A stretch of 20,954 nt of DNA from an uncultured Clostridia bacterium (GCA_946620335.1 CAMONF010000207.1:1-20954), one strand, 5' to 3'; positions 7,907 to 16,464 are shown, numbered from the stretch's first letter. Notes: generated from the sequence alone by a model not told the origin. Made by a program: numbers and translations.

Positions 7907-8710
7907 ATGGAAAATGCAATCCGTACATCGCATCTGAAGGTCGGCTACGACACCCATATCGTGGTGCCCGACTTCGACGTGGCCTTCGCCAAGGGCCGGA
8001 TCACCTCCATCATAGGCGCCAACGGCTGCGGCAAATCGACGGTCCTGAAGGCCATCGGCCGCATCATTCCCAGCGCCGGCGGCACCGTCATCGTGAACGG
8101 GAATGACATAGCCGACATGAGGAGCAAAATGATCGCCCGGCAGATGGCCATTCTGCCCCAGTCGCCTTCAGCTCCCGGAACCCTCAGCTGCTTTGAGCTG
8201 GTCTCTTACGGTCGGTTTCCCTACCAGACAGGTTTTGGGAGAATGACCAAAGAGGACAGGGAAATCGTCGAGTGGGCCCTCGAGGTCACCGGTATGGCGG
8301 ATTTCCGGGACCGGGAGATCGCCAACCTCTCCGGCGGGCAGCGGCAGCGGGTCTGGATCGCCATGGCCATCGCCCAGCAGACAAAAATCGTTCTCCTGGA
8401 CGAGCCCACCACTTACCTGGACCTCTGCCACCAGCTGGAGGTGCTGGAACTGCTGAAAAAGCTGAACCGGGAGGAGGGGGCGACCATCATCATGGTCCTA
8501 CATGACTTGAACCTCGCCTCCCGCTACTCGGACGCTCTTCTGGCCATGGAGAGCGGGAAAATCTACGCCTACGGGACGCCGGCGGAGGTCATGACGGCCG
8601 AGATGCTGGCGAAATGCTTCCGCATCAGCGGAACCATCATCCGCGACGAGAAGACCGGCCATCCCCTTTGCCCCACCTACGACCTTCTGGAGAAGAAAAA
8701 TGAGTACTGA
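7907..8710 (+). CDS. FecE/FhuC-type ABC transporter ATPase
   Basis: The 267-residue protein has every hallmark of an active ABC ATPase: Walker A GANGCGKST (37-45), a Q-loop near AILPQSP, signature LSGGQ (141-145), Walker B IVLLDEP (161-167) with catalytic Glu166, and H-loop His199 in VLHDLN. YLDLCHQ after Walker B (D-loop region) and the YGRFPY segment are typical of the FhuC/FecE/BtuD iron-chelate group. It starts two bases after the second permease stop. It energises import by the two permeases. The ORF ends inside the start of the next gene, which overlaps by 11 bases. Confidence 0.96.
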   Translation: MENAIRTSHLKVGYDTHIVVPDFDVAFAKGRITSIIGANGCGKSTVLKAIGRIIPSAGGTVIVNGNDIADMRSKMIARQMAILPQSPSAPGTLSCFELVSYGRFPYQTGFGRMTKEDREIVEWALEVTGMADFRDREIANLSGGQRQRVWIAMAIAQQTKIVLLDEPTTYLDLCHQLEVLELLKKLNREEGATIIMVLHDLNLASRYSDALLAMESGKIYAYGTPAEVMTAEMLAKCFRISGTIIRDEKTGHPLCPTYDLLEKKNEY

Positions 8711-10319
8711 CAGGAGGCTCGCCGCTTTGGTCCTGGCCGCCGCCGTGCTGGCGGGCGGATGCTCGGGGACTGGCGCGGGCCGCGGGGAGAGCACGGAGAG
8801 GCAGGAGACCGAACAGAGCCAGCCAGCCGGGGCAGAGAGCGGCAGTGCCAGTGAGGATGGGGCAGAGAGCGGCAGCGCCGGTGTGGACGGGACAGAAAAC
8901 ACTGTGCCTGCCGAAGCCGACAGCAACGCCCTGCCGGAAGAAGCAGAAGGAAGCCAAGGCGGGGAGAATGGGCCCGCGGAGCCGGGAAGTGCCGATATTG
9001 AGGCAGCGGATGAGGCCTTTGCAGCCTTCCGGGAGGGAAAGGTGTACATTTCCGACCTGCCTGTGGAAGACCTGGCGAGGCCGGCGGAGGAGATTGCATC
9101 CGCAGGGGATATGGTCTATGCCCTGGATTACATGGCTTTTTACCGCGTTTCCGGGGAGATTTTTTTCAGGATCGCGCCGGACTTTGCGGAGGAAATCTAT
9201 AACCCCTATACGGTGTATCGGCAGGCATACCGGGAGGCCGACCTGGCGGATGTGTACGCCTGCCAGATGGACGACAGCTACTATTCCGACTACGGCGTGA
9301 TCGGCATCAAGTATTCCATGAGCCGGGATATCGCCACGGAGGCACCGGAATCCGTATCTGAGACGCCGGTCCTGCCGTCCTTTGACTATGCGCTGCTTGC
9401 GTCGAATGATTCTGAGGCAGGCGGTTCCCAGGCTCCGGAAAATGAACTCATTTTCGCGACGGACGACGAATCAAAGGAGCCGGTGAGCTGTGAAAACAGC
9501 GAACAGCTCTATTATCTGGCCATGAATGGCTTCAGGCCGGTCCCGGAACCGGGCAGTATGGCGGAGACGCTGTATGAGGAAGCCAGGGAGGTCCTGCGGG
9601 GGCTTATTTCCCGGGAAATGTCCGATTTTCAGAAAATCAAGGCCGTCTACGACTGGCTGACTACCGAAGTCCGGTACGACGCGGCAACCGCCTACTCCTC
9701 GGAGACCTACCTGGTCAGGGAGCAGGCCTACTACCTGGAAGGCGTGTTCCTGAACCGGTGCGCCGTCTGCGACGGCAAGGCCAAAGCGGCTGCGCTGCTG
9801 CTGAACATGCTGGGAATCCCCTGCTATCGGACCACCGGCGTGAACGAGGGCGGCGACCACGCCTGGAACATGGTCTGCCTGGAGGGAAAATGGTACGTGC
9901 TCTGCACGACCTACGGCCAGTCAGACTTATCGGAAGAATTGGGATATCTGGTGCCCAACTACAGCATGCTGCTGGCCGGGGCGGAGACACCTTACGAGTG
10001 GTATCCGGCGGACAAGCACCGAGAGATTGAGGCGCTGTTGGAGACAGAGCCCTATGACATTTTCGGCGCCATGGGGGAGACGGCCGGCGTGGACCTCAAG
10101 ATCGAGGACGCGGCCGGGCTGGATGCCCTTCTCGCGGCGGCCTGGGAACACGGGAAGGCCTGCAAGGCGGAGTTCGAGTATGCCGGGGAGGACGCGGAAG
10201 GCTTTCAGGAGGTCCTCATTTCCCGGATCAGTGATATGAAGGGCGTGAATGCCGCTGCGGTGAGAAATGCAGACACGGCATATCCGGCTTACCAGATCTA
10301 CTTTACCGGAGAGAGCTGA
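8700..10319 (+). CDS. Transglutaminase-like lipoprotein lacking the usual catalytic Asp
   Basis: This 539-residue protein has a signal ending in a lipobox-like AGGC (Cys21) and then a low-complexity Ser/Gly/Glu tether with a short duplicated ESGSA segment. The C-terminal half holds a transglutaminase/cysteine-protease-like core: Cys357 in VCDGKAKAA and His387 in GDHAWNMV. Where family members have WY.VD.T, this protein has WYVLCTT, so Cys402 stands in the Asp position. It may therefore be a binding or structural member, or use another acidic residue. The ATG overlaps the ATPase by 11 bases and has GGAGAAG upstream, so translation is coupled to the importer. That coupling is the best evidence that it belongs to the uptake system. 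Its substrate is unknown. Confidence 0.85.
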   Translation: MSTDRRLAALVLAAAVLAGGCSGTGAGRGESTERQETEQSQPAGAESGSASEDGAESGSAGVDGTENTVPAEADSNALPEEAEGSQGGENGPAEPGSADIEAADEAFAAFREGKVYISDLPVEDLARPAEEIASAGDMVYALDYMAFYRVSGEIFFRIAPDFAEEIYNPYTVYRQAYREADLADVYACQMDDSYYSDYGVIGIKYSMSRDIATEAPESVSETPVLPSFDYALLASNDSEAGGSQAPENELIFATDDESKEPVSCENSEQLYYLAMNGFRPVPEPGSMAETLYEEAREVLRGLISREMSDFQKIKAVYDWLTTEVRYDAATAYSSETYLVREQAYYLEGVFLNRCAVCDGKAKAAALLLNMLGIPCYRTTGVNEGGDHAWNMVCLEGKWYVLCTTYGQSDLSEELGYLVPNYSMLLAGAETPYEWYPADKHREIEALLETEPYDIFGAMGETAGVDLKIEDAAGLDALLAAAWEHGKACKAEFEYAGEDAEGFQEVLISRISDMKGVNAAAVRNADTAYPAYQIYFTGES

Positions 10320-10433
10320 TGCCCGGTCCGACTTGGTTCCTGGCGGAAATATGTTCTGCCGGTACGATGAAAAATGCGGGCGGAGCTTGAGAAGCCATTT
10401 TCTACGAGACGCAGGAGAAGATAAGGAGAGAAC

Positions 10434-11087
10434 ATGACCGGAAAAGAGCTTGATGAGAGGGGGACGAGGTATCTCGTTCACCAGGATTATGAGAATGCTA
10501 TGGCCTGTTTCCTGGCTGCCTCGGAAAAAGGATACTATATCTCTACCTATAACATAGCCTGTATGTATTACTTTGGCGACGGCGTGGAGAGGAATGAGGC
10601 GAAGGCCTTTGAATGGTACGTGAAAGCGGCGGACCAGGGGGACCAGGAGGCGGCCAACCGGGCAGGCATCATGCTGCAGGCGGGAATTGGCACGCCAAAG
10701 GACGAGGTTGCGGCGGCTGGATTTCTGAAGAAGGCTGCAGAAGGCGGTTCTCTGGGAGGCATGGCCAATTTCGGGTCCTGTCTCCTGGAGGGAAAGGGCC
10801 TCGCGGCGGACCTGTCCGAAGGCCTGAGGTGGCTGAACAGGGCATCCCGGCTCGGTAACGGCATCGCTTCGGTGCAGCTGGGAGATTATGCCGTGGAGGG
10901 CAGGTATCTGGAACGCGATCCTGCTGAGGCGCGGGGTTTCTACGAGCGGGGAGTCGCTCAAAGATACGCGCCGGCGGCCAGGAAGCTGGCCAGACTCTAT
11001 GAAGAGGGAATCGGTGTTACAGCGGATCCGCACAAGGCCGAAGAGCTCATGGCGCTGGCGGACCAGCTGGAGGGGGCAGAGGACTGA
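10434..11087 (+). CDS. SEL1-like repeat protein
   Basis: This 217-residue soluble protein has no signal peptide. It is made of about five SEL1-type alpha-helical repeats of roughly 36 residues, with the typical A..G...A...L...Y..G.G pattern (IACMYYFGDGVERNEAKAFEWYVKAA and successors). Such repeats act as scaffolds for protein-protein contact. AGGAGAG sits upstream of the ATG. It follows the transglutaminase-like gene by 114 bases with no evident terminator, so it may be the last gene of the transporter operon. Its partner is unknown; being cytoplasmic it could touch the ATPase or a regulator, but this is speculation. Confidence 0.88.
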   Translation: MTGKELDERGTRYLVHQDYENAMACFLAASEKGYYISTYNIACMYYFGDGVERNEAKAFEWYVKAADQGDQEAANRAGIMLQAGIGTPKDEVAAAGFLKKAAEGGSLGGMANFGSCLLEGKGLAADLSEGLRWLNRASRLGNGIASVQLGDYAVEGRYLERDPAEARGFYERGVAQRYAPAARKLARLYEEGIGVTADPHKAEELMALADQLEGAED

Positions 11088-11211
11088 TATGGATTTGTCC
11101 ATCTCTGACCTGCCGGAAACCTGGCCAGAGGTCCGGCAATGTGTGGCGGAGATGGCATGCCTGCGTAAGGGAGCCTGTTATCATTTGTTTTCCATACCTG
11201 ATCGAAAAGAA

Positions 11212-11233
11212 TCCGGCAGCTTTGTCTGCCGGA
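11212..11233. other. GC-rich hairpin, terminator-like on the minus strand
   Basis: TCCGGCAG (11212-11219) pairs perfectly with CTGCCGGA (11226-11233) over a 6-base loop. On the + strand it is followed by A's rather than T's, so it is not a standard intrinsic terminator in that direction. Read on the minus strand it runs into a pyrimidine-rich TTCTTTT tract. No minus-strand gene is visible for it to serve. Confidence 0.5.
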
Positions 11234-11249
11234 AAAATGAAAAACATGC

Positions 11250-11271
11250 GTTAGCCAACACTAATCAACTA
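11250..11271 (+). promoter_or_regulatory. Second operator-like TTAG-N6-CTAA site
   Basis: The sequence GTTAGCCAACACTAATCAAC aligns without gaps to the site at 1857 (GTTAGCTAAATCTAATTAG): GTTAGC, AA, and CTAAT are shared in register, and both have the TTAG-N6-CTAA arrangement. It lies about 150 bases before the ATG at 11402. Sharing by the only two genes that carry the A and B domains suggests a common regulator. The extended palindromes of the first site are weaker here. Confidence 0.4.
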
Positions 11272-11401
11272 TGCGCATCCGTGCCGCTTCCGGGCGGTAC
11301 TGATCATAACCTGTAATTGTCCGGGACCATGAGGATCGGGATGCAAGGCATCTCCGCTGAGGGAATCGGACAGTTACCGACATTAGAAAAAGGAGAGAAT
11401 C

Positions 11402-14092
11402 ATGCAGAAAGAAAAAAGAGTTTCACTTGCAAAAAGAGTGGTCGCCCTCCTGATGAGCCTCGCGATGACTCTGACACTCTTCACCTTCACGGCCTTCGCC
11501 GCTGAGGAGGAGACGACCATGTGCACCGTCACCGTCACGAACGGTGCATCCGAAGCAGATGTGGCCGGGGAGGCTTACAACAGCCTTCACGTCTATGACG
11601 AGAATGATCCTAAAATGGATGACTTTACCGGGACGAAGGAGTTCCCGGTCGGTTCCCGGATTTCCTATTACCCCTGGCCGAATGCCAGCGATATCCGCCT
11701 GACGGTCGTTCACAACGGTGTGACTTTGGAAGACCGGATTATCGAGGCGGGTACCGCAGGTGAACCGGTCACCATCACCCTGGAGGGCGACCTCTCCATC
11801 ACCACCGCTGTGGCTGAAGGAGGAGAGGAAGAACCGGAGACGGAGTACACCCTCTCCATTGCCAACCGAGCCGGCAGAGATCCCTCGATTTCTGTGGATG
11901 GTAACGTCGCGGCGGACGGCGATGCGATCGCGGCGGGTACCCACACCATCCTTGTCCAGGGCGACTACGTCACGGACGAGCTGATGGAAGCCTATGCGAC
12001 CCTTTATGTGGGCGGCGAGCAGGTGGGTGAGCCCACTGAGATCGGCTACGACGATGCGGAATTTGCCGATGTGAATGTGAACGGTGATGTTCTGATCGCG
12101 ATTGCTCCTCAGGAGGAGCCGGCGGAAGAGAAGTACACGGCAAGCGCCAGCATCGCGGAGGATGTCCCTGGCGATGTCATGGTTTATGTCGACGAGACAG
12201 AGATTACGGCCGCCCCGGCTGAGATTGCCCCCGGCAGCCATTCCTTCACTGTGTACGGCGATTACAGCGACGGCCAGGAGGAGGCTGTCGTCACCCTGAC
12301 CGTGGGCGGCGAGACGGTTGGAACTGCCACGGACCTGAACGGCTATACCGGCGTCACCTTTGAGAACATTGAGGTGACGGGGGATGTTGTCATTTCCGTC
12401 ACGATGCCGAAGCAGTATACCGTTTCCTATGAAAATAAAGTCACAGATGAGTCCGTGGCCTTCAACGTCATGACCGTGGACTTCTCAGGCGACGCGCCGG
12501 CTCCGGCCCGGATCGAGAGCGGCGACGCACTCAAGGAAGGTTCTTACGTCGGTGTGCAGGTACTGAATCCGCTTGGCAGAAAACTGATCCTGACCCGGTA
12601 CGATGCCCAGGGAAAGGCGGTGGAGACCAGTCTGATCAATGAGGCTGCGGAGGCCGAGGAAGGCGCCGGCGGCATCATTATCGATTCTCTGGATGGGGAT
12701 GTGAACTTTGTGCTCAGCTACGCCTGCGCGGTTACCGTTGAAAACGGCGCTGCTGAAGCGAATACCGATTACAACGTCAACGGGCTTCACGTCTACAGCG
12801 ACGAGTATATGGACGGGGACGATATTGAGGGAACGGCCTACCTGGCAGAGGGCACGCCGATCTCCATCTACGCTTATCCGACAGCCAGCCCGATTCATAT
12901 CAACATTGTCCACAACGGGGAGGTCGTGGCGGACAGGAATCTGGACAGAATCCAGGCTTTCATCGACGATGACAAGATCGAATGGTTCGAGTTCGACCTG
13001 GCGGGTGACCTTCAGGTGACGACGGCTGCCGCCTTCACGGTCAATGTGGAGGACAGGGCCGGGAGCGAGGGTGTCATTTTCAATGTGGCGACCGTGGACT
13101 TTTCCGGCGACGCCCCGCAGCAGGTCGTCCTGCATGACGGCGATACCGTCATGGCGGGCGATATGGTGGCATCCAACGTTGTAAATGACGGCACGGATAT
13201 GCTTCGCCTCCAGGCAGTCAAGGAGGATGGAACACTCATCGAGGAGGCTTACATCGCGCCGACGACGGCCAACGGCATCATGATTCAGGAGGCGGCCAGC
13301 CATGTGCGGTTCATCCTTTCCAAGGCTGCGGCTGCTCCGCTTGACACCCTGGGAACCGTGGAGCTGGCTAAGACATCCTACGCCTACACCGGCAATGCTT
13401 TAAAGCCGGCAGTGACGGTCAAGGCTGTCTTCGGAATTGATGAAGTCACCCTGGAAAAAGATACGGATTATACAGTGACCTATACCGATAACGTGAAGGT
13501 CGGCACCGCCAAGGTCACCGTGACCGGCAAGGGCGCTTACAGCGGCACTATCGAGAAGACCTTCGCCATCAAGAAGGCTTCTATCGCCAAGGCCAAGCTC
13601 ACCGTCGCCAACAAGACCTATACAGGCAAGGCTCTGAAGCCTGCTGTGACCGTCAAGCTGGGCAGCAAGACCCTCAAGGCGGGCACGGATTACACGGTTG
13701 CCTACAAGAACAATGTGAAGGCCGGCAAGGCTACGGTCACTGTGACCGGAAAGGGCAGCTACACAGGCTCTGCCAAGACTACTTTTACCATCAACAAGGC
13801 CAAGAACCCGGTCACTGTCAAGGCGTCCGCCAAGAGCGTGAAGGTTTCCAAGGTCAAAAAGGCAAAGCAGACGGTCGCGCCTCTGACCGTGAAGAAGGCC
13901 CAGGGCAAGGTGACCTACAAGAAGGTTTCCGGTGCTAAGGCCCTCACCATCAACGCCAAGACCGGAAAAGTCACAGTGAAGAAGGGGACCGCCAAGGGAA
14001 CCTACAAGATCAAGGTCAAGGTGACGGCTGCCGGCAATGCCAACTATAAGAAGCTGACGAAGACGGTCACCGTCAAGGTGACAGTGAAATAA
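11402..14092 (+). CDS. Secreted A/B-domain protein with YTGK-type wall repeats
   Basis: This 896-residue protein has a Sec signal (residues 1 to about 34, ending AFA-AEEE) and no lipobox or LPXTG. Domains in order are A1 (about 38-140), two related beta domains of another type (148-237 and 244-337), B1 (339-442), A2 (443-545) and B2 (545-643). Two YTG..LKP..TV / GKG.Y.G modules (650-801) and a very Lys-rich terminal domain (803-896) follow. A2 keeps NGLHVY, HNG and the DDDK acidic cluster; A1 keeps LHVYD and HNG but lacks DDDK. The YTGK modules are common in clostridial surface proteins; a wall-binding role for the basic tail is inferred. It shares its novel domains with the anchored protein at 2096, with the importer lying between them. 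Function is unrecognised; ligand capture is the working idea. Confidence 0.87.
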   Translation: MQKEKRVSLAKRVVALLMSLAMTLTLFTFTAFAAEEETTMCTVTVTNGASEADVAGEAYNSLHVYDENDPKMDDFTGTKEFPVGSRISYYPWPNASDIRLTVVHNGVTLEDRIIEAGTAGEPVTITLEGDLSITTAVAEGGEEEPETEYTLSIANRAGRDPSISVDGNVAADGDAIAAGTHTILVQGDYVTDELMEAYATLYVGGEQVGEPTEIGYDDAEFADVNVNGDVLIAIAPQEEPAEEKYTASASIAEDVPGDVMVYVDETEITAAPAEIAPGSHSFTVYGDYSDGQEEAVVTLTVGGETVGTATDLNGYTGVTFENIEVTGDVVISVTMPKQYTVSYENKVTDESVAFNVMTVDFSGDAPAPARIESGDALKEGSYVGVQVLNPLGRKLILTRYDAQGKAVETSLINEAAEAEEGAGGIIIDSLDGDVNFVLSYACAVTVENGAAEANTDYNVNGLHVYSDEYMDGDDIEGTAYLAEGTPISIYAYPTASPIHINIVHNGEVVADRNLDRIQAFIDDDKIEWFEFDLAGDLQVTTAAAFTVNVEDRAGSEGVIFNVATVDFSGDAPQQVVLHDGDTVMAGDMVASNVVNDGTDMLRLQAVKEDGTLIEEAYIAPTTANGIMIQEAASHVRFILSKAAAAPLDTLGTVELAKTSYAYTGNALKPAVTVKAVFGIDEVTLEKDTDYTVTYTDNVKVGTAKVTVTGKGAYSGTIEKTFAIKKASIAKAKLTVANKTYTGKALKPAVTVKLGSKTLKAGTDYTVAYKNNVKAGKATVTVTGKGSYTGSAKTTFTINKAKNPVTVKASAKSVKVSKVKKAKQTVAPLTVKKAQGKVTYKKVSGAKALTINAKTGKVTVKKGTAKGTYKIKVKVTAAGNANYKKLTKTVTVKVTVK

Positions 14093-14125
14093 GCCGGGTG
14101 CACGGGCACCCGCGCTGCAGGAAGT

Positions 14126-14158
14126 GAGTCAGGGGGAGTCATCCCTCTGGCTCATTTG
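14126..14158 (+). terminator. Probable terminator after the A/B-domain gene
   Basis: An 11-bp stem (14126-14136 with 14143-14153, two G-T pairs) with the loop AGTCAT is followed by ATTTG, a weak U-tract. A separate 7-bp hairpin without any T run lies just before it (14095-14101 with 14106-14112). The pair probably ends or reduces transcription from the upstream gene. The downstream 50 bases contain GTTATCCAATC at 14173, faintly like the operator motif, which I do not count as a site. Confidence 0.6.
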
Positions 14159-14210
14159 TCCTGACCGGGTCAGTTATCCAATCAGTCATCTAACAACGGA
14201 GTGACGGAAA

Positions 14211-16307
14211 ATGAAGAAAAGAAGTCTGGCCTTATTACTTGCCTCTGCGCTGGCTGTTTCAAGTTTTCAAGGGGCGGCACCTGTGCGGGCCGCGATGCCT
14301 GGGGAAGGCCCGGCGGTAGAGGAAGAAAATGCGGCATATGAGATCAGGGCTGAGGAGGACGGGGAAGCTGCGCCATCGCCCGTGGTGACGACGTTTCCGC
14401 CGGAGACGGACGCTGGGGATCCGGAGAAGGCGCTTGATGCTTCGGAGACTGCATATTCAGAGGCGGTAGAGGCGGTAATTGATCCGCCGGAGACGGACGC
14501 TCCGGATCCGGAGGTCGTGATTGCCGCCCTGGAGGAATGGTCCTATGCCGCGGAGGATGCGCCTCAAGATCTGGAGACATATCTGGACACGGAGCTGACC
14601 GCCCTGGTGGAAGAGAGCTCCGGCGACGCCGCCCGCAACGGGGACCGTCTGACGGGCCTGAACCGGGAACTGTACGACGCGTTGAGAGACAGGGTGGAAA
14701 AGGTGGCAGCGGGGGAGGAGACGGCAACTTCCCTGGATGTACAGCTGGATGTGTCCGCCTATGAGGGGCAGGCGTGGTCAGCTGAAGACCTGGGAATCGA
14801 ATCCCTGGTGGCGGAGACGGACAGCGGTCTTACCATCTCAGCTGAGGCCCACGCTGCCATGACGGAGCTGACCGGTTACGACCGGGAGCTGGTGATCCTG
14901 TCCCTGCTCCGCGACTGCCCGGCGGAAATGTACTGGTTCGGGCTGGGCTACTACTGCGGCGTCCCCTATGCCGTGTTTTCCTCGGAGGGCGGATACCGGA
15001 TCCGGATGACAGGAGAAGTGTCTGTCATTTTCTCTGTCTCCGACGATTACGCGGCCCATGACGCGGAGACGGGGGAAGCGGTCCGGTATACCACCGATCC
15101 GGCAGCGGCCGACCGGGTCAAGGCGGCTCTGGCCAATGCGGCCGACATTATCCGGGAAGGCCAGGCCCTCGGGACGGACCGGGAAAGGCTTTCATTTTAC
15201 TATCAGAAACTGCCGGAGCTGAGCGGATACGATTATGCCGCGGCGGCAGGGGCTCCTTATGGGGATCCCTGGCAGATCGTCAACATTTTTGACGGCGACC
15301 CGGAGACCATGGTGGTCTGCGAAGGGTATTCCAAGGGCTTCCAGTATCTCTGCGACCATACGGAGTTCGATTCCGAGGAGACTTCCTGCCTCTGCGCGGT
15401 CGGCGTCCAGACCTGGGAGGGCGCGGACCAGCCCAGGACTACACACATGTGGAACGTCGTCCGCATGGATGACGGGAACAACTACCTGGTAGACGTGACC
15501 AACGGGGCCGGCTTTACCTGGCTCTTTCTGGCCCCCTGCGTCAAGGGCAATATGGAGGAGGGGTATTACATCCACGCGGAGACCCTGAACGGGAAGGAAA
15601 TCAACTACCTCTATATCTACGACAGCGACACGAAGCATCTTTTCCCGGAGGAGAGCCTTCGCCTCGCGGGAAATGAAACTCCTCCCGTGACGCCGACGCC
15701 AACCGCAGTTCCCACCCCGACACCGGAGCCCACGTCTGTGCCCGTGGTGACGAAAGCGCCCACCCCGACGCCTGTCCGGGCCGTGCGCATCGCTTCCGCT
15801 GCGCTGAAGACCAAGGCGGACGGAAAGCTCGTCTACAACGGAAAGGCGCGGAAGCCTGAAGTAATCGTAAAGGCAAAGGCCGGCGGGAAGCTTAAGACCC
15901 TGAAGAAGGGGACCGACTACACCCTCACCTATAAGTCCAACAAAAAGGTTGGAACAGCCACCATCGTCGTGAAGGGGAAGGGAAAATATACCGGCACCCG
16001 AAAGGTCACCTTCAAGATTCTGCCCAAGGGCACTTCCATCAGCTCTGTGAAGGGCGGCAATGGGAAGTTCACGGCAAAGTGGAAGAAGCAGGCGGTCCAG
16101 ACGACAGGCTACCAGCTCAGCTACAGCACCGCAAAGAATATGACCGGGGCCAAAAATGTCCGGGTCAAAGGGACAGGGAAGCTGTCCAGGACGGTGAAGG
16201 GCCTGAAGAAGGGGAAGACCTATTATGTCAGGGTCAGGACCTACCGGACTGTGAATGGCAAGAATTACTATTCTGCCTGGAGCAAGAAGGTCAAAGTGAA
16301 AGTATGA
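14211..16307 (+). CDS. Secreted transglutaminase-like protein with YTGK and FnIII-like domains
   Basis: The 698-residue product has a signal peptide (cut near VRAA, residue 28), then an acidic low-complexity region and an alpha-rich region. The transglutaminase-like core has a complete apparent triad: Cys370 (VCEGYSKGF), His412 (THMWNVV) and Asp428 (YLVDVTN). A TPTP linker (about 490-525) leads to one YTGK-type module (about 527-605) and a C-terminal fibronectin-III-like domain (GYQLSYSTAK ... KGKTYYVRVRTY). The YTGK module matches those of the upstream protein, so both probably sit at the same surface. Family members crosslink, hydrolyse or amidate peptides; which applies is unknown. GGAG lies about ten bases before the ATG. 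It contrasts with the lipoprotein at 8700, whose triad Asp is replaced. Confidence 0.88.
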   Translation: MKKRSLALLLASALAVSSFQGAAPVRAAMPGEGPAVEEENAAYEIRAEEDGEAAPSPVVTTFPPETDAGDPEKALDASETAYSEAVEAVIDPPETDAPDPEVVIAALEEWSYAAEDAPQDLETYLDTELTALVEESSGDAARNGDRLTGLNRELYDALRDRVEKVAAGEETATSLDVQLDVSAYEGQAWSAEDLGIESLVAETDSGLTISAEAHAAMTELTGYDRELVILSLLRDCPAEMYWFGLGYYCGVPYAVFSSEGGYRIRMTGEVSVIFSVSDDYAAHDAETGEAVRYTTDPAAADRVKAALANAADIIREGQALGTDRERLSFYYQKLPELSGYDYAAAAGAPYGDPWQIVNIFDGDPETMVVCEGYSKGFQYLCDHTEFDSEETSCLCAVGVQTWEGADQPRTTHMWNVVRMDDGNNYLVDVTNGAGFTWLFLAPCVKGNMEEGYYIHAETLNGKEINYLYIYDSDTKHLFPEESLRLAGNETPPVTPTPTAVPTPTPEPTSVPVVTKAPTPTPVRAVRIASAALKTKADGKLVYNGKARKPEVIVKAKAGGKLKTLKKGTDYTLTYKSNKKVGTATIVVKGKGKYTGTRKVTFKILPKGTSISSVKGGNGKFTAKWKKQAVQTTGYQLSYSTAKNMTGAKNVRVKGTGKLSRTVKGLKKGKTYYVRVRTYRTVNGKNYYSAWSKKVKVKV

Positions 16308-16389
16308 CCGGACGTATTACTATAGGAAGAAAGGAAGGTATTTTGGCCGGAAGGCGGGAGGGGAAACGGTTTTAATTTCCATCCGCATC

Positions 16390-16418
16390 TTGCATAATCC
16401 AAATTTAGAGGTTATAGT
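16390..16418 (+). promoter_or_regulatory. Possible promoter for the deacetylase gene
   Basis: TTGCAT (16390-16395) and TATAGT (16413-16418) are 17 bases apart, with a good -10 and a partial -35. Just downstream CCTGCC (from 16432) can pair with GGGCAGG, which abuts the AGGAGGGGG ribosome site of the next gene, so the initiation region may be partly sequestered. No clear terminator separates this from the preceding gene, so read-through is also possible. Confidence 0.5.
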
Positions 16419-16464
16419 AATTACCTGAGACCTGCCTGAGTGAGACGGGCAGGAGGGGGATTCT

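Larger units (their letters stand above)
11088..11401 (+). other. Intergenic region ahead of the second repeat-domain gene
   Basis: No convincing gene is present in these 314 bases. They contain an 8-bp hairpin (11212-11233), an operator-like motif (11250-11271), and a leader that can fold as GTCCG (11319-11323) with CGGAC (11367-11371) enclosing GATGC-AAG-GCATC (11340-11352). AAAGGAGAG at 11389-11397 is the ribosome site for ATG 11402. I could not pick a promoter with confidence: a weak TTTGTC near 11221 has only a poor -10 near 11242. Confidence 0.7.

Noticed and set aside
2096..14092. NEAT haem-binding domains in the A/B proteins
   Set aside because: No YxxxY heme motif or NEAT-like pattern was visible; the analogy to Isd is only architectural.
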